Source of the DNA: Emcibacter sp. | Lineage (GTDB): Bacteria > Pseudomonadota > Alphaproteobacteria > Sphingomonadales > Emcibacteraceae | Reading direction: 5' to 3' | Assembly: GCA_021647465.1 (NCBI GenBank) | Contig: JAKIUQ010000012.1 | Coordinates: forward strand, 24,066 to 88,065 | DNA length: 64,000 nucleotides | In this document: piece by piece, positions 33,267 to 42,905 of the stretch | Layout of the letters: each line of letters opens with the position of its first letter | How positions within the stretch are numbered: the stretch's first letter is position 1 | Program-made: the position numbers and the translations under genes | The notes under the pieces: model-generated | Told to the model about the DNA's origin: nothing | What the model saw: the letters and a program-made list of their open reading frames with translations, nothing else | Database searches by the model: none

Positions 33267-34133
33267 ATGGCAATGCCAACTTTTACAATGCGTCAGCTTC
33301 TCGAAGCTGGGGTACATTTTGGACATCAGTCCCACCGTTGGAACCCGAAGATGAAAGAATATATCTTTGGCGCCCGCAATAAAGTTCATATTTTGAATCT
33401 GTCAATCACGGTGCCTTTGCTGCACCGGGCGCTGGAAACCGTTCGCGATGTTACGGCATCAGGCGGACGCGTATTGTTCGTCGGCACCAAACGTCAGGCG
33501 TCCGGCCCAATCGCCGAAGCCGCCAAGCGTTGCGGTCAATATTATGTCAATCATCGCTGGCTGGGGGGTATGATGACAAACTGGGAAACAATTTCCAAAT
33601 CCATCAAACGCCTGAAAGAGCTTGATGCGAAATTGTCAGAAGATATCGCAGGTTTGACTAAAAAAGAAATCCTTCAGATGACACGGGAACGTGACAAGCT
33701 GGAACGGGCTCTTGGCGGTATTAAAGACATGGGCGGTATTCCAAATGTGCTTTTTGTCATTGATACCAACAAAGAAGATCTGGCCATTCAGGAAGCCAAT
33801 AAACTGGGCATTCCCATCGTGGCTATTCTGGATTCAAATAGTAACCCGGACGGCGTTACCTTCCCGATTCCCGGTAATGATGATGCGACTCGCGCCATTC
33901 AGCTTTATTGTGACCTGATCTCTGGCGCTGTACTTGACGGCATTCAGCAGGAACTGGTTGAGCAGGGCGTTGATGTTGGCGCTGCTGTTGAGGCTCCTGT
34001 CGTGGAAGAGATCGCTGCTGTTGAAGAAACAACCGCGCCAGAAGCCACACCAGAGACCGCACCAGTTGAAGATGTTGTGACAGACGTTAAAGAAGAAACA
34101 GAAGTTAAAGAAGGCGCAAAAGCTTCTAAATAA
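33267..34133 (+). CDS. rpsB: 30S ribosomal protein S2
   Basis: A 288-residue S2. Diagnostic blocks are MRQLLEAGVHFGHQSHRWNP at the start, RWLGGMMTNW and NVLFVIDTNKEDLAIQEA. S2 joins the small subunit late and is needed for mRNA binding. Residues from about 235 form an acidic Glu/Val/Ala/Pro/Thr tail, longer than the E. coli protein (241 residues). AAGGA precedes the ATG. It heads the classical rpsB-tsf-pyrH-frr order. Confidence 0.97.
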   Translation: MAMPTFTMRQLLEAGVHFGHQSHRWNPKMKEYIFGARNKVHILNLSITVPLLHRALETVRDVTASGGRVLFVGTKRQASGPIAEAAKRCGQYYVNHRWLGGMMTNWETISKSIKRLKELDAKLSEDIAGLTKKEILQMTRERDKLERALGGIKDMGGIPNVLFVIDTNKEDLAIQEANKLGIPIVAILDSNSNPDGVTFPIPGNDDATRAIQLYCDLISGAVLDGIQQELVEQGVDVGAAVEAPVVEEIAAVEETTAPEATPETAPVEDVVTDVKEETEVKEGAKASK

Positions 34134-34141
34134 TTAAATCA

Positions 34142-34171
34142 GCAGGTTCTGCGATATTTTGCGGGACCTGC
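34142..34171 (+). other. Stem-loop between rpsB and tsf
   Basis: GCAGGTTCTGC and GCGGGACCTGC pair over eleven positions (two G-T) around an eight-base loop. No T-tract follows, so it is more likely an attenuator, RNase site or mRNA-stability element than a full terminator. Confidence 0.55.
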
Positions 34172-34203
34172 GGTTATACCCAAGAAAATTGTAAGGAAAT
34201 ATG

Positions 34204-35130
34204 ATGGCTCAGATTACGGCTGCTCTCGTTAAGGAACTGCGCGATAAATCCGGCGCAGGCATGATGGACTGCAAGAATGCTTTGAAAGAAAATGATGGTG
34301 ACATCGCAAAATCCATGGACTGGCTTCGCCTGAAAGGTATTTCCAAGGCTGAGAAGAAATCAGGCCGTGTGGCGGCAGAAGGCCTTGTTGCCGTGGCATC
34401 TAATGGTAAAGCGTCCGTTGCGGTTGAGGTTAATTCCGAAACTGATTTCGTTGCCCGTAATGAGGTATTTCAGGGCATCGTTAAAACGATCGCAAATGTC
34501 GCCCTTGAAAATGGCGGTGATTATGAGGCCGCGTTGGCCGCGAATTATCCCGGAACGAGCCTGAGTGTCAAGGATGAGCTGGTTGAAGCCATTGGCACGA
34601 TCGGTGAAAATATGAATTTCCGCCGCGCGGTTGGTTTTTCTGTCGAAAATGGTGTTGTGGCAACATATATTCATAACAGCGTAACAGAAGGCCTTGGTAA
34701 AATCGCCGTTCTGGTTGCTTTGGAATCAACGGCGGATGAGGCTGATCTGACAGCTTTGGGTAAGCAGCTGGCCATGCATGTGGCGGCAACAGCGCCTCTG
34801 GCCATGATGATTGATGATCTTGACCCGGCCTCGGTTGAACGTGAGCGCAATCTTTTGATTGAGCAGGCACGCGAGTCTGGCAAGCCGGATAATATCATTG
34901 AAAAGATGATTGGTGGCCGTATGGCTAAATTTTATAAGGAAGTTGTTTTTACTGAGCAAACTTTCATCATTGACGGCGAAACAAAGATTTCCAAAGTCAT
35001 TGAGAATGCGGCTAAGGTTGCGGGCACTGAAATCAAGCTTGTGGGTTACGCCCGTCTTGAGCTTGGCGCAGGTATTGAAAAAGAAGAAGAAGATTTTGCG
35101 GCAGAAGTCGCGGCAGCTGTCGGCAAATAA
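34204..35130 (+). CDS. tsf: Elongation factor Ts
   Basis: A 308-residue EF-Ts, the nucleotide exchange factor of EF-Tu. The N-terminal domain has VKELRDKSGAGMMDCKNAL, and the TDFVARN motif contacts EF-Tu. It ends with an acidic Glu/Ala stretch. ATG 34204 is preferred over ATG 34201 because AAGGA at 34193-34197 is then six rather than three bases away, and the family starts MAQITAALVK. Spacing from rpsB is about 70 bases, with a stem-loop between them. Confidence 0.97.
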   Translation: MAQITAALVKELRDKSGAGMMDCKNALKENDGDIAKSMDWLRLKGISKAEKKSGRVAAEGLVAVASNGKASVAVEVNSETDFVARNEVFQGIVKTIANVALENGGDYEAALAANYPGTSLSVKDELVEAIGTIGENMNFRRAVGFSVENGVVATYIHNSVTEGLGKIAVLVALESTADEADLTALGKQLAMHVAATAPLAMMIDDLDPASVERERNLLIEQARESGKPDNIIEKMIGGRMAKFYKEVVFTEQTFIIDGETKISKVIENAAKVAGTEIKLVGYARLELGAGIEKEEEDFAAEVAAAVGK

Positions 35131-35146
35131 CCGCTAAAAATTATTA

Positions 35147-35199
35147 TTCGGGCTCATTTGAGAATAAATGTTAAAAGTTTATTCGCATTTGGGCCCGAA
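35147..35199. other. Long imperfect inverted repeat between tsf and pyrH
   Basis: TTCGGGC at the left and GCCCGAA at the right enclose a second pair, GAATAAA and TTTATTC. Together they form a two-part hairpin of about 53 bases. T-tracts are poor, so termination is only possible. It separates rpsB-tsf from pyrH-frr. Confidence 0.5.
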
Positions 35200-35296
35200 T
35201 TGTATATTCTGCCTTGTAAAATTTACGTGACCATATTTGGCCGCATATAAAGATCCCGCTTGGCGGTGTTATTAAAATTAAATGTAAAGGGTAAAT

Positions 35297-36019
35297 ATGG
35301 CTGAAACCCCCGTATACAAACGTGTTTTACTGAAACTTTCCGGCGAAGCCCTCATGGGCGACCAGGAGTATGGTATTGACCCCAAAATGGTTCGGCGAAT
35401 CGCCTCTGAGATAAGAACCGTACAGGAATTGGATGTTCAGGTTTGTTTAGTGGTCGGGGCCGGAAATATATTCCGGGGGATGACAGGCGTAGCCAGTGGT
35501 TTCGACCGTACTTCTGCGGATCATATGGGTATGTTGGCCACGGTGATGAATTCCATTGCCATCCAGAATGCGCTGGAGCAGGAAGGCGTGGACAGCCGCG
35601 TACAGTCGGCTTTTCCCATTGCCTCGGTTTGCGAGCCGTATATTCGCCGTAAAGCTATCCGGCATATGGAAAAAGGCCGCGTTGTTATTTTTGCGGCTGG
35701 AACCGGAAATCCTTTTTTTACCACCGACACGGCGGCGGCTCTGCGGGCCGCGGAAATGAGCTGTGATGGTTTGTTGAAGGGCACGCAGGTTGACGGCGTC
35801 TATACCGCAGACCCGAAAACAAATCCCGATGCGGTTAAATATGATCAACTTGATTATCATACTGTTTTGACCAAAGACTTAAAAGTCATGGACGCCTCGG
35901 CCATCGCATTGGCGCGAGAAAATGATATCCCGATATTAGTATTTTCTATTCATAAACATGGTGAATTTGCCCGCGTAATGTGCGGCGGCGGCGAATTCAC
36001 AATCATATCTGAGGAGTAG
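35297..36019 (+). CDS. pyrH: Uridylate kinase
   Basis: A 240-residue UMP kinase of the amino-acid-kinase fold, phosphorylating UMP to UDP as a hexamer regulated by GTP and UTP. The start RVLLKLSGEALMG, the UMP-binding GAGNIFRG, and GTGNPFFTTDTAAALRA are diagnostic. AAGGG precedes the ATG. The stop is six bases from the frr start; the stop-proximal GAGGAG serves as the frr ribosome binding site. Confidence 0.97.
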   Translation: MAETPVYKRVLLKLSGEALMGDQEYGIDPKMVRRIASEIRTVQELDVQVCLVVGAGNIFRGMTGVASGFDRTSADHMGMLATVMNSIAIQNALEQEGVDSRVQSAFPIASVCEPYIRRKAIRHMEKGRVVIFAAGTGNPFFTTDTAAALRAAEMSCDGLLKGTQVDGVYTADPKTNPDAVKYDQLDYHTVLTKDLKVMDASAIALARENDIPILVFSIHKHGEFARVMCGGGEFTIISEE

Positions 36020-36024
36020 TGGAA

Positions 36025-36585
36025 ATGTCATCTGAAATTAATCTTGATGATCTTCGGCGCCGGATGAAGGGGGCCATTGAGAACCTAAAGTCTGAATTTG
36101 TTGGTTTGCGTACGGGCAGGGCCTCGGTAAATTTAATGGATCCCGTTATGGTAGAGGCCTATGGATCTGCCATGCCGCTTAATCAAGTTGCCACAGTTTC
36201 GACACCCGAATCCCGTATGATAAGCGTTCAGATATGGGATAAATCCATGGTGGGCCCGGCAGACAGGGCAATTCGCAATGCGGGCCTTGGGCTTAATCCG
36301 ATTGTGGATGGCCAGACGTTGCGTATTCCCATTCCTGAATTGAATGAGGAACGCCGCGCGGAACTGACTAAAATCGCCGGAAAATATGCGGAGCAGAATC
36401 GCATCGCTATCCGTAATGTGCGCAGGGACGGTATGGACACGATTAAAAAACTGGAAAAAGACAGTAAAATCAGTCAGGACGAGCAAAAAGCCTATTCTGA
36501 TAAAATTCAGAAGATGACCGATGAGATGATTAAGGAGATTGATCATTTGACGGAAGTTAAAGACAAAGAAATTATGCAGGTGTAG
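36025..36585 (+). CDS. frr: Ribosome recycling factor
   Basis: A 186-residue RRF that splits post-termination ribosomes with EF-G. Hallmarks are FVGLRTGRASVNLMD, the small second domain with PLNQVATVSTPESRM, and the C-terminal helix with RNVRRDGMD and KKLEKD. ATG 36025 is chosen because GAGGAG lies eight bases upstream. A GTG at 36019 overlapping the pyrH stop is also in frame but would put the Shine-Dalgarno too close. Confidence 0.96.
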   Translation: MSSEINLDDLRRRMKGAIENLKSEFVGLRTGRASVNLMDPVMVEAYGSAMPLNQVATVSTPESRMISVQIWDKSMVGPADRAIRNAGLGLNPIVDGQTLRIPIPELNEERRAELTKIAGKYAEQNRIAIRNVRRDGMDTIKKLEKDSKISQDEQKAYSDKIQKMTDEMIKEIDHLTEVKDKEIMQV

Positions 36586-36600
36586 GAGGCCTATTGGTTC

Positions 36601-37350
36601 ATGCTGTTGGTAAAGGAAGCATTTGCTTCCCGGAAAGAAAGTAAACAAGCTGATACGCCGATTCATGTCGCGATCATTATGGATGGCAATGGGCGGTGGG
36701 CCAAAAAGCGTGTCTTGCCTAAAGTCGCCGGTCATAAGCGGGGGGCCGATGCGGTACGGCGCTGCGTTGAAGATTCAATGGATTTGGGCATAAAATATTT
36801 AACGTTATATGCGTTTTCTTCCGAAAACTGGAACAGGCCAGAGGATGAAGTTAATGATTTGATGTCACTGCTTCAGCGGTATTTGACCAAGGAGGTGGAC
36901 GAGCTTCATGAAAAGAATATTCGGCTGAATTTCATTGGTGATCGTTCAAAATTAAGCGCGAATATCCTCAAGCTTCTACAAGATGCGGAAATAAAAACCC
37001 GGGACAATAGCCGGTTATGCTTAACATTGGCGCTTAGTTACGGCGGGCGTGCGGAAATAATTGATGCGGCGCGTGCCTTGGGGGAAAAAATTAAAACGGG
37101 CGAGATTAATCCTGAAGATATTACCGAGGAAGCTTTTTCTTCTCATCTTCATACCAGCGATATTCCGGATCCCGACCTGATCATCAGAACCAGCGGAGAA
37201 CAGCGGATCAGTAATTTTCTATTGTGGCAGATAGCCTATGCGGAATTTGTTTTTCTGGATGTCTTATGGCCCGATTTTAACCGGGAAATGCTGGAAAGGG
37301 CCATCAGTGAATATTGTGGCCGTGACAGGCGGTATGGCGCAAGGCCCTAA
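36601..37350 (+). CDS. uppS: Undecaprenyl diphosphate synthase
   Basis: A 249-residue cis-prenyltransferase making the C55 lipid carrier for peptidoglycan and other surface polymers. The signature is HVAIIMDGNGRWA with catalytic Asp28, then GHKRGADAVR, LYAFSSENWNRP, and PDLIIRTSGEQRISNFLLWQ. Starts 15 bases after frr. Possible starts include the ATG at 36601 with GGAGG upstream. Confidence 0.96.
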   Translation: MLLVKEAFASRKESKQADTPIHVAIIMDGNGRWAKKRVLPKVAGHKRGADAVRRCVEDSMDLGIKYLTLYAFSSENWNRPEDEVNDLMSLLQRYLTKEVDELHEKNIRLNFIGDRSKLSANILKLLQDAEIKTRDNSRLCLTLALSYGGRAEIIDAARALGEKIKTGEINPEDITEEAFSSHLHTSDIPDPDLIIRTSGEQRISNFLLWQIAYAEFVFLDVLWPDFNREMLERAISEYCGRDRRYGARP

Positions 37351-37367
37351 ATGTTGATGAGTATTAT

Positions 37368-38186
37368 ATGAACCCTTCCTCCCTCCCCAAAAAAAGCGGA
37401 CTTATGTTGCGGGTCGTATCGGCATTGGTCATGTTACCAATCGCGATTTTTATTATTTTGCAGGGCGGGATTATTTATAGTCTTTTTGTTGCGCTTCTTA
37501 CGGTTCTGATTTTATATGAGTGGAATGGCATTTGCGAAGGAAAGGTTTTTAATGCCGCTTTTGTATTTCAGGGTATATTGTCGCTTATGCTGATTTACGC
37601 GATTCATACGGGACAATATTTTACGCTTTATGCCTATCTTGTGCCCGCCGCCCTATTGGTTGTGTCATGCTTATATTATAAGATAAAGCTGCATTTTGCC
37701 TTGATGGGGCTCGCCTATGCGCTACTTCCTGCGGTATCTCTTATCTGGCTGAGGCAATATTCTGATCAGGGGGGCTGGATTGTGTTATGGCTGATGATCA
37801 TTGTCTGGTCCATGGATACGGGGGCATATTTTGCGGGCAAAAATATTGGTGGCCCAAAAATGGCGCCGCGCATCAGCCCCAACAAAACATGGGCCGGGCT
37901 TATTGGCGGGGCTGTTGTTGCGGTGATTATGGGTCTGATTACGGCATTTTATTTTAATTTTGACTATGACTGGATGCCCCTTGCGGCGGCGGCAGGGGTA
38001 CTTGCCATTTGGAGCCAGATCGGGGATTTGGCCGAGTCCGCAGTAAAACGTCATTTCAATGTGAAGGATTCCGGCGCGATTATCCCGGGGCATGGCGGAA
38101 TAATGGACCGTGTAGACGGGATCGTTTTTGCGGCACCTGCGGTGGCCCTGAGTTTGTATTTTTTTGAATGCTGGAGCATTGCGTGA
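37368..38186 (+). CDS. cdsA: Phosphatidate cytidylyltransferase
   Basis: A 272-residue inner-membrane enzyme making CDP-diacylglycerol from phosphatidate and CTP for phospholipid synthesis. About eight hydrophobic helices are visible. The C-terminal signature SAVKRHFNVKDSGAIIPGHG, continuing with GIMDRVD, is complete. The upstream SPNKTWAG motif is also present. The gene overlaps dxr as GTGA. Confidence 0.95.
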   Translation: MNPSSLPKKSGLMLRVVSALVMLPIAIFIILQGGIIYSLFVALLTVLILYEWNGICEGKVFNAAFVFQGILSLMLIYAIHTGQYFTLYAYLVPAALLVVSCLYYKIKLHFALMGLAYALLPAVSLIWLRQYSDQGGWIVLWLMIIVWSMDTGAYFAGKNIGGPKMAPRISPNKTWAGLIGGAVVAVIMGLITAFYFNFDYDWMPLAAAAGVLAIWSQIGDLAESAVKRHFNVKDSGAIIPGHGGIMDRVDGIVFAAPAVALSLYFFECWSIA

Positions 38187-39361
38187 CTTCTTCTGATAGA
38201 CTATATGCCCCGAAGACAGTCTCAATTCTGGGGTCCACAGGATCTGTGGGCTGCAATACTCTGGATTTGGTGAGCCGAAATCCAGAGGGCTATGATGTTA
38301 TCGCCCTTACGGCCAACCGGAATGTGGAAAAGCTCGCCGCGCAGGCCATAAAATTCAAGGCGAAATGTGCCGTGATCGCCGATGAAACCCGCTATCAGGA
38401 TTTGAAGAAGGCCTTAAGCGGGACAAAGGTTAAGGTTATGGCTGGCCCTGACGCCCTGAGCGATGCGGCGCAGTTGCCGACGGAATGGGTGATGGCCTCT
38501 ATCGTCGGGGCCGCCGGGCTGGAGCCCACTTTATCCGCGATCAGGCGCGGGGCAACCGTGGCGCTGGCTAATAAGGAATGCCTTGTGTGTGCCGGCGATC
38601 TTATGATGCAGGAAGTGAAGGATAGCAAGGCGATACTTTTGCCGGTTGATTCTGAACATAATGCCATTTTTCAGGTTTTTGATTTTGACAAGGCGGATAG
38701 TGTCGAGCGGATTACGCTGACCGCATCGGGCGGGCCTTTCATTGATTTCAGTATGGCAGAGATGAAAAAAGTCACCGCCGCGCAGGCCGTTGTCCACCCC
38801 AATTGGGATATGGGGGCAAAAATTTCCATTGATTCGGCGACGATGATGAATAAGGGCCTCGAAATGATTGAGGCCTACCATTTATTCCCCGTGAGGGAAG
38901 ATCAAATTGATATTATCATTCATCCTCAATCCGTTATTCACAGTATGGTGAGCTATCAGGATGGGTCAATATTGGCGCAGCTTGGGGCGCCGGATATGCG
39001 CATACCCATTGCCTATACTCTTGGTTGGCCGAAGAGGATAAATACGCCGGCAGAAAAATTGAATCTTACCGCGTTAAAACGGCTGGATTTCCTGGAGCCT
39101 GATATGGAAAGATTTCCCGCTCTTCGCATAACAAGAGAAGCATTGCGCCAGGGCGGAACTGCCCCTACAATCCTCAATGCGGCAAATGAGGTGGCTGTTT
39201 TTGCTTTTCTTGAGGGACATATTGGCTTTCTGGATATTGCCAATGTGGTAGAAGAAACTTTGCAGAAATTGGATGTTACCGCGCTTACCTGCCTGAAAAT
39301 GGTTCATGCCATAGATGGTGAAGCAAGGGCAATTGCGCAAGAATTAATGAAAAAACGATAA
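38183..39361 (+). CDS. dxr: 1-deoxy-D-xylulose-5-phosphate reductoisomerase
   Basis: A 392-residue DXR, the committed step of the MEP isoprenoid pathway (to MEP, using NADPH). NADPH-binding GSTGSVG is at 17-23, the metal-binding PVDSEHNAIFQ lies mid-protein, and DWSMGxK-type loop appears as NWDMGAKISIDSATMMNKG. I choose GTG 38183, which overlaps the cdsA stop as GTGA and has GGAG upstream; an ATG at 38168 would extend further into cdsA. DXR and UppS in the same operon tie isoprenoid supply to its use. Confidence 0.95.
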   Translation: MTSSDRLYAPKTVSILGSTGSVGCNTLDLVSRNPEGYDVIALTANRNVEKLAAQAIKFKAKCAVIADETRYQDLKKALSGTKVKVMAGPDALSDAAQLPTEWVMASIVGAAGLEPTLSAIRRGATVALANKECLVCAGDLMMQEVKDSKAILLPVDSEHNAIFQVFDFDKADSVERITLTASGGPFIDFSMAEMKKVTAAQAVVHPNWDMGAKISIDSATMMNKGLEMIEAYHLFPVREDQIDIIIHPQSVIHSMVSYQDGSILAQLGAPDMRIPIAYTLGWPKRINTPAEKLNLTALKRLDFLEPDMERFPALRITREALRQGGTAPTILNAANEVAVFAFLEGHIGFLDIANVVEETLQKLDVTALTCLKMVHAIDGEARAIAQELMKKR

Positions 39362-39370
39362 GGGACTAAG

Positions 39371-40501
39371 ATGGAAAGCCTGATAAATGCTATAATTTAT
39401 GTCACGTCATTTTTGGCCATGTTGTCCATTTTGGTGTTTGTTCATGAATGGGGACATTTCATTGTTGCGCGGATGAACGGGGTTCGTGTGGATGTTTTTT
39501 CCATAGGATTCGGCCCCGAAATCTGGGGGCGGACGGACAAGAAAGGCACACGCTGGAAATTCAGCTATGTGCCGCTCGGGGGATATGTCAAGTTTTTTGG
39601 CGATGCCAGTGCGGCCAGTACGCCCGAGGGCGACCTGGATGACATGTCCGAGGAAGACAGGAAAGTATCCTTTCATCACAAGAAGTTATCTCAAAGGGCA
39701 GCAATCGTTTTTGCCGGCCCTCTGGCCAATTTTATCTTTGCTATCCTTATTATGGCCACATTCTTTTATACATATGGGCAAATAGACACGCCGGCCATCG
39801 TATCACAGGTTGTTGAGGGAAGCGCCGCAGAAGAAGCCGGTATACAGAAAGATGATGTCATTGTTGCTGTTGATGGAAGTGACATTAAACGCTTCAACGA
39901 CGTGCGGATCGAAGTTCTTTATAGTGCCGGCGAAGCGATTGATGTGGATGTGCTTCGGCGCGGCGAAATCGTGAGTCTGGTACTGAAACCGCGATTGACG
40001 AAAATCACGCGGGACGGCGTTCCGGTTCTTGGAGATGATGGTAAACAGCTGGAGATGTACCAAATCGGGGTACAGAGTTCTGAGGAAGTTGTCATACGGG
40101 AACATGGGCTGCTTTCGGCATTATGGGCGGGGACATTGGAAACCCGCGTGATTGTCGTACAGTCATTGCGCGGCATTCGGCAAATGATTGTCGGGACGCG
40201 ATCAGTCAAGGAATTAAGCGGCCCTATTGGCATTGCGAAAATTGCCGGAGAATCTGCGAAACGGGGCATTGATTTCTGGATCAGGGTAATGGCATTGGTG
40301 TCGATCAGTCTGGGGTTGATTAACTTGTTTCCGATCCCGTTGCTTGACGGGGGCCATTTGTTATTTTACGGCATTGAAGCTGTGATCGGCAGGAAATTAA
40401 GCGAAAGAACACAAGAATATGGATTTCGTATTGGATTAGTTTTCATTCTTGGGTTAATGATGTTGGCTACTTTTAATGACATATTGAAATTTAACTGGTA
40501 A
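39371..40501 (+). CDS. rseP: Site-2 metalloprotease RseP
   Basis: A 376-residue inner-membrane zinc protease that cleaves anti-sigma factors and leftover signal peptides inside the membrane. The active site HEWGH is at 25-29 in the first helix, a PDZ domain lies at about 130-200 (GSAAEEAGIQKDDVIVAVDG), and the third metal ligand is in FPIPLLDGGH near residue 320. It has one PDZ domain clearly visible, fewer than the two of E. coli RseP, as is common in alphaproteobacteria. Lies nine bases after dxr. Confidence 0.95.
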   Translation: MESLINAIIYVTSFLAMLSILVFVHEWGHFIVARMNGVRVDVFSIGFGPEIWGRTDKKGTRWKFSYVPLGGYVKFFGDASAASTPEGDLDDMSEEDRKVSFHHKKLSQRAAIVFAGPLANFIFAILIMATFFYTYGQIDTPAIVSQVVEGSAAEEAGIQKDDVIVAVDGSDIKRFNDVRIEVLYSAGEAIDVDVLRRGEIVSLVLKPRLTKITRDGVPVLGDDGKQLEMYQIGVQSSEEVVIREHGLLSALWAGTLETRVIVVQSLRGIRQMIVGTRSVKELSGPIGIAKIAGESAKRGIDFWIRVMALVSISLGLINLFPIPLLDGGHLLFYGIEAVIGRKLSERTQEYGFRIGLVFILGLMMLATFNDILKFNW

Positions 40502-40552
40502 ATATTCGATTTCTATGTATAAAAAATAAAAAAATAAACAGGATACTGTTCT

Positions 40553-42904
40553 TTGTTAAATCGCATTTGTAAAATTACTTTAGTCTGGTCTTTTCTGGTT
40601 GTTTCGGCCCTTGGTGCTTTTTCTTTAAGCACCATAGGCGCATATGCTCAGCAATCCACAAATGATGGCCGTGATATTATTGCCGACATTGTGGTTCAAG
40701 GTAACCAGCGCATCGAGGCGGATACGGTAAAATCCTATATTTTTGTCCAAAAAGGGGATTTGTATAATGAAAAGGAAGTCGATCGCTCGTTGAAATCCTT
40801 GTTTAATACAGGGTTGTTTTCGGATGTCAAAATTGGCCGATCCGGCAAAACTCTGGTCATTGAAATTGCAGAAAACCCGATTATTAACCGCATTGTGTTT
40901 GAAGGTAACAAATATAAAAAGTCAGATAAACTGTATGAAGAAATTCGTTTGCGTCCCCGGATCGTATTTTCCAGATCAAAAGTGCGGGCAGATGTCCAGA
41001 GGATACTGGAAATTTATCGCCGGGGCGGCCGGTTTGCGGCCAGCATAGAACCCAAAGTCATTCAATTGGAACAAAACCGGATTAACTTGATTTTTGAAAT
41101 TACCGAAGGGCCAAAAAGCAGTATTGGCAAGATTAATTTCATGGGTAATAGCATATATAATAATGATGATCTTCGGGCTATATTAAAATCACGGGAAAGC
41201 CGTTGGTGGAAGTTTCTCACATCTGACGATACCTACGATCCTGATAGAACCGAATATGACAAGTCGTTGCTGCGGGATTTTTACCGCTCGCAAGGCTATG
41301 CCGACTTTCGTATTACATCCGCCGTGACGGAACTTGCCCCGAATAAAGAAGACTTTTTTATCAATTATACCGTTGAAGAAGGCGTCATCTATCATTTCGG
41401 AGAGGTCAAAGTTGAAAGCCAAATCCCTGATTTGGCCTCTGACGTATTAAGCTTGCTGGTTTTCACGCGGGAAGGAAATTTATATAATTCTGAATTGATT
41501 GACCAGACGGTAGAATATTTGACGGATATTGCGGGATTAAAGGGTTATGCCTTTGTGAATGTTCGCCCGCGCATCCGGCGGGACAGAGAGAATCAGACAG
41601 TTAATATTACCTATATCGTCAATAAAGCCCCGCGCGTTTATGTCGAGCGGGTTGATATTCATGGCAATGTTCGCACCCATGACCGTGTGATCCGCCGCGA
41701 AATGAGGTTGATTGAGGGCGATTCATATAACTCCTCAAAAATGAAGCGTTCTGAAATACGCATAAAATCTCTCGGCTTCTTTAAAGAAGTGGAAATAGAA
41801 CAGATCGAAGGAACGGCGAACGATAAAACCATTCTTGATGTGACAGTTGAGGAACAGGCAACCGGTGAACTCTCCGTTGGTGCGGGTTTTTCGAGCGCGG
41901 AAAGCTTCCTGTTTGATTTTAGTATACGGGAAAGAAATCTGCTCGGGCGCGGGCAAGACTTGCGTTTTGGCAGCCGTATTTCCAGCCGACGCAAGGAATT
42001 GGACATTGGCTTTACCGAACCTTATCTTCTGGGGCGTCCGGTCGTCGGCGGTGTGGATATATTCTACCGCGACAATAGCTTCCGGGAAGCAAATTTTGAA
42101 CAGATATCCTTGGGTTTTGGCTTAAGAACGGCTTTTCCTGTCACCGAATATATTGTGATGAGCTCGCGCTATAATCTGCGGCAGGATAAAATTGATATTC
42201 CCGCCGCATTTCTGTCAAGCCGAAGCCCGTTTACCACGACGAATATCGGAACTTTCCTGACGTCGTCTATCGGCTATGGGGTGTCTTTTGATAATCTTGA
42301 CAACAGACAGAAACCAAACCGGGGCCACAGAGCCATTCTTAATCAGGATGTCGCCGGATTGGGCGGGAATGTTAGATACGTAAGAACCCAGGCCAGCTAT
42401 AATTATTTCATTCCCATTCATGGCCGCTGGATTTTTGGGGCGAAAGCAGAAGGCGGGCATATCCTCGGGCTTGGCAAGGATATACGGATTAATGACAGAT
42501 TTTTCCTTGGTAATCCCCGGATGCGTGGTTTTGAACAAGCCGGTATTGGCCCCAGGGATAATTTGACAAGAGATGCGCTCGGCGGCAATGTTTTTTACAA
42601 AGCTTCGTTGGAGATATATATTCCGCTTGGGTCAGGCGCAAGGGAACTTGGCATAGAAGCCAGCATGTTTATTGATGCCGGTGCCCTATTTTCTATTGAC
42701 TTACCCAAAGAGTTGTTTAATTCTGCCACTCAATTAACACATACTATCGTGGGCAATACACCAAAACCAAGAGTATCGGCAGGTGTTGGTTTTACCTGGA
42801 TGTCACCATTTGGTCCGTTCAGGGTTGATTTTGCCAGAGCTATTTTGTCAGACGAATTTGACAAAACAGAATTCTTCCAATTTAACATCGGAACAAGATT
42901 TTAA
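40553..42904 (+). CDS. bamA: Outer membrane protein assembly factor BamA
   Basis: A 783-residue Omp85 protein that inserts beta-barrels into the outer membrane. A signal peptide ends near residue 33 (AYAQQ), five POTRA repeats cover about 40-440, and the barrel follows. The barrel has the conserved loop motif RMRGF (within GNPRMRGFEQAG) and a C-terminal Phe (FNIGTRF), the recognition signal for outer-membrane proteins. The start is TTG with AGGA about ten bases upstream; no ATG fits before the signal peptide. The skp-like gene follows after one base. Confidence 0.96.
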   Translation: MLNRICKITLVWSFLVVSALGAFSLSTIGAYAQQSTNDGRDIIADIVVQGNQRIEADTVKSYIFVQKGDLYNEKEVDRSLKSLFNTGLFSDVKIGRSGKTLVIEIAENPIINRIVFEGNKYKKSDKLYEEIRLRPRIVFSRSKVRADVQRILEIYRRGGRFAASIEPKVIQLEQNRINLIFEITEGPKSSIGKINFMGNSIYNNDDLRAILKSRESRWWKFLTSDDTYDPDRTEYDKSLLRDFYRSQGYADFRITSAVTELAPNKEDFFINYTVEEGVIYHFGEVKVESQIPDLASDVLSLLVFTREGNLYNSELIDQTVEYLTDIAGLKGYAFVNVRPRIRRDRENQTVNITYIVNKAPRVYVERVDIHGNVRTHDRVIRREMRLIEGDSYNSSKMKRSEIRIKSLGFFKEVEIEQIEGTANDKTILDVTVEEQATGELSVGAGFSSAESFLFDFSIRERNLLGRGQDLRFGSRISSRRKELDIGFTEPYLLGRPVVGGVDIFYRDNSFREANFEQISLGFGLRTAFPVTEYIVMSSRYNLRQDKIDIPAAFLSSRSPFTTTNIGTFLTSSIGYGVSFDNLDNRQKPNRGHRAILNQDVAGLGGNVRYVRTQASYNYFIPIHGRWIFGAKAEGGHILGLGKDIRINDRFFLGNPRMRGFEQAGIGPRDNLTRDALGGNVFYKASLEIYIPLGSGARELGIEASMFIDAGALFSIDLPKELFNSATQLTHTIVGNTPKPRVSAGVGFTWMSPFGPFRVDFARAILSDEFDKTEFFQFNIGTRF

Positions 42905-42905
42905 T

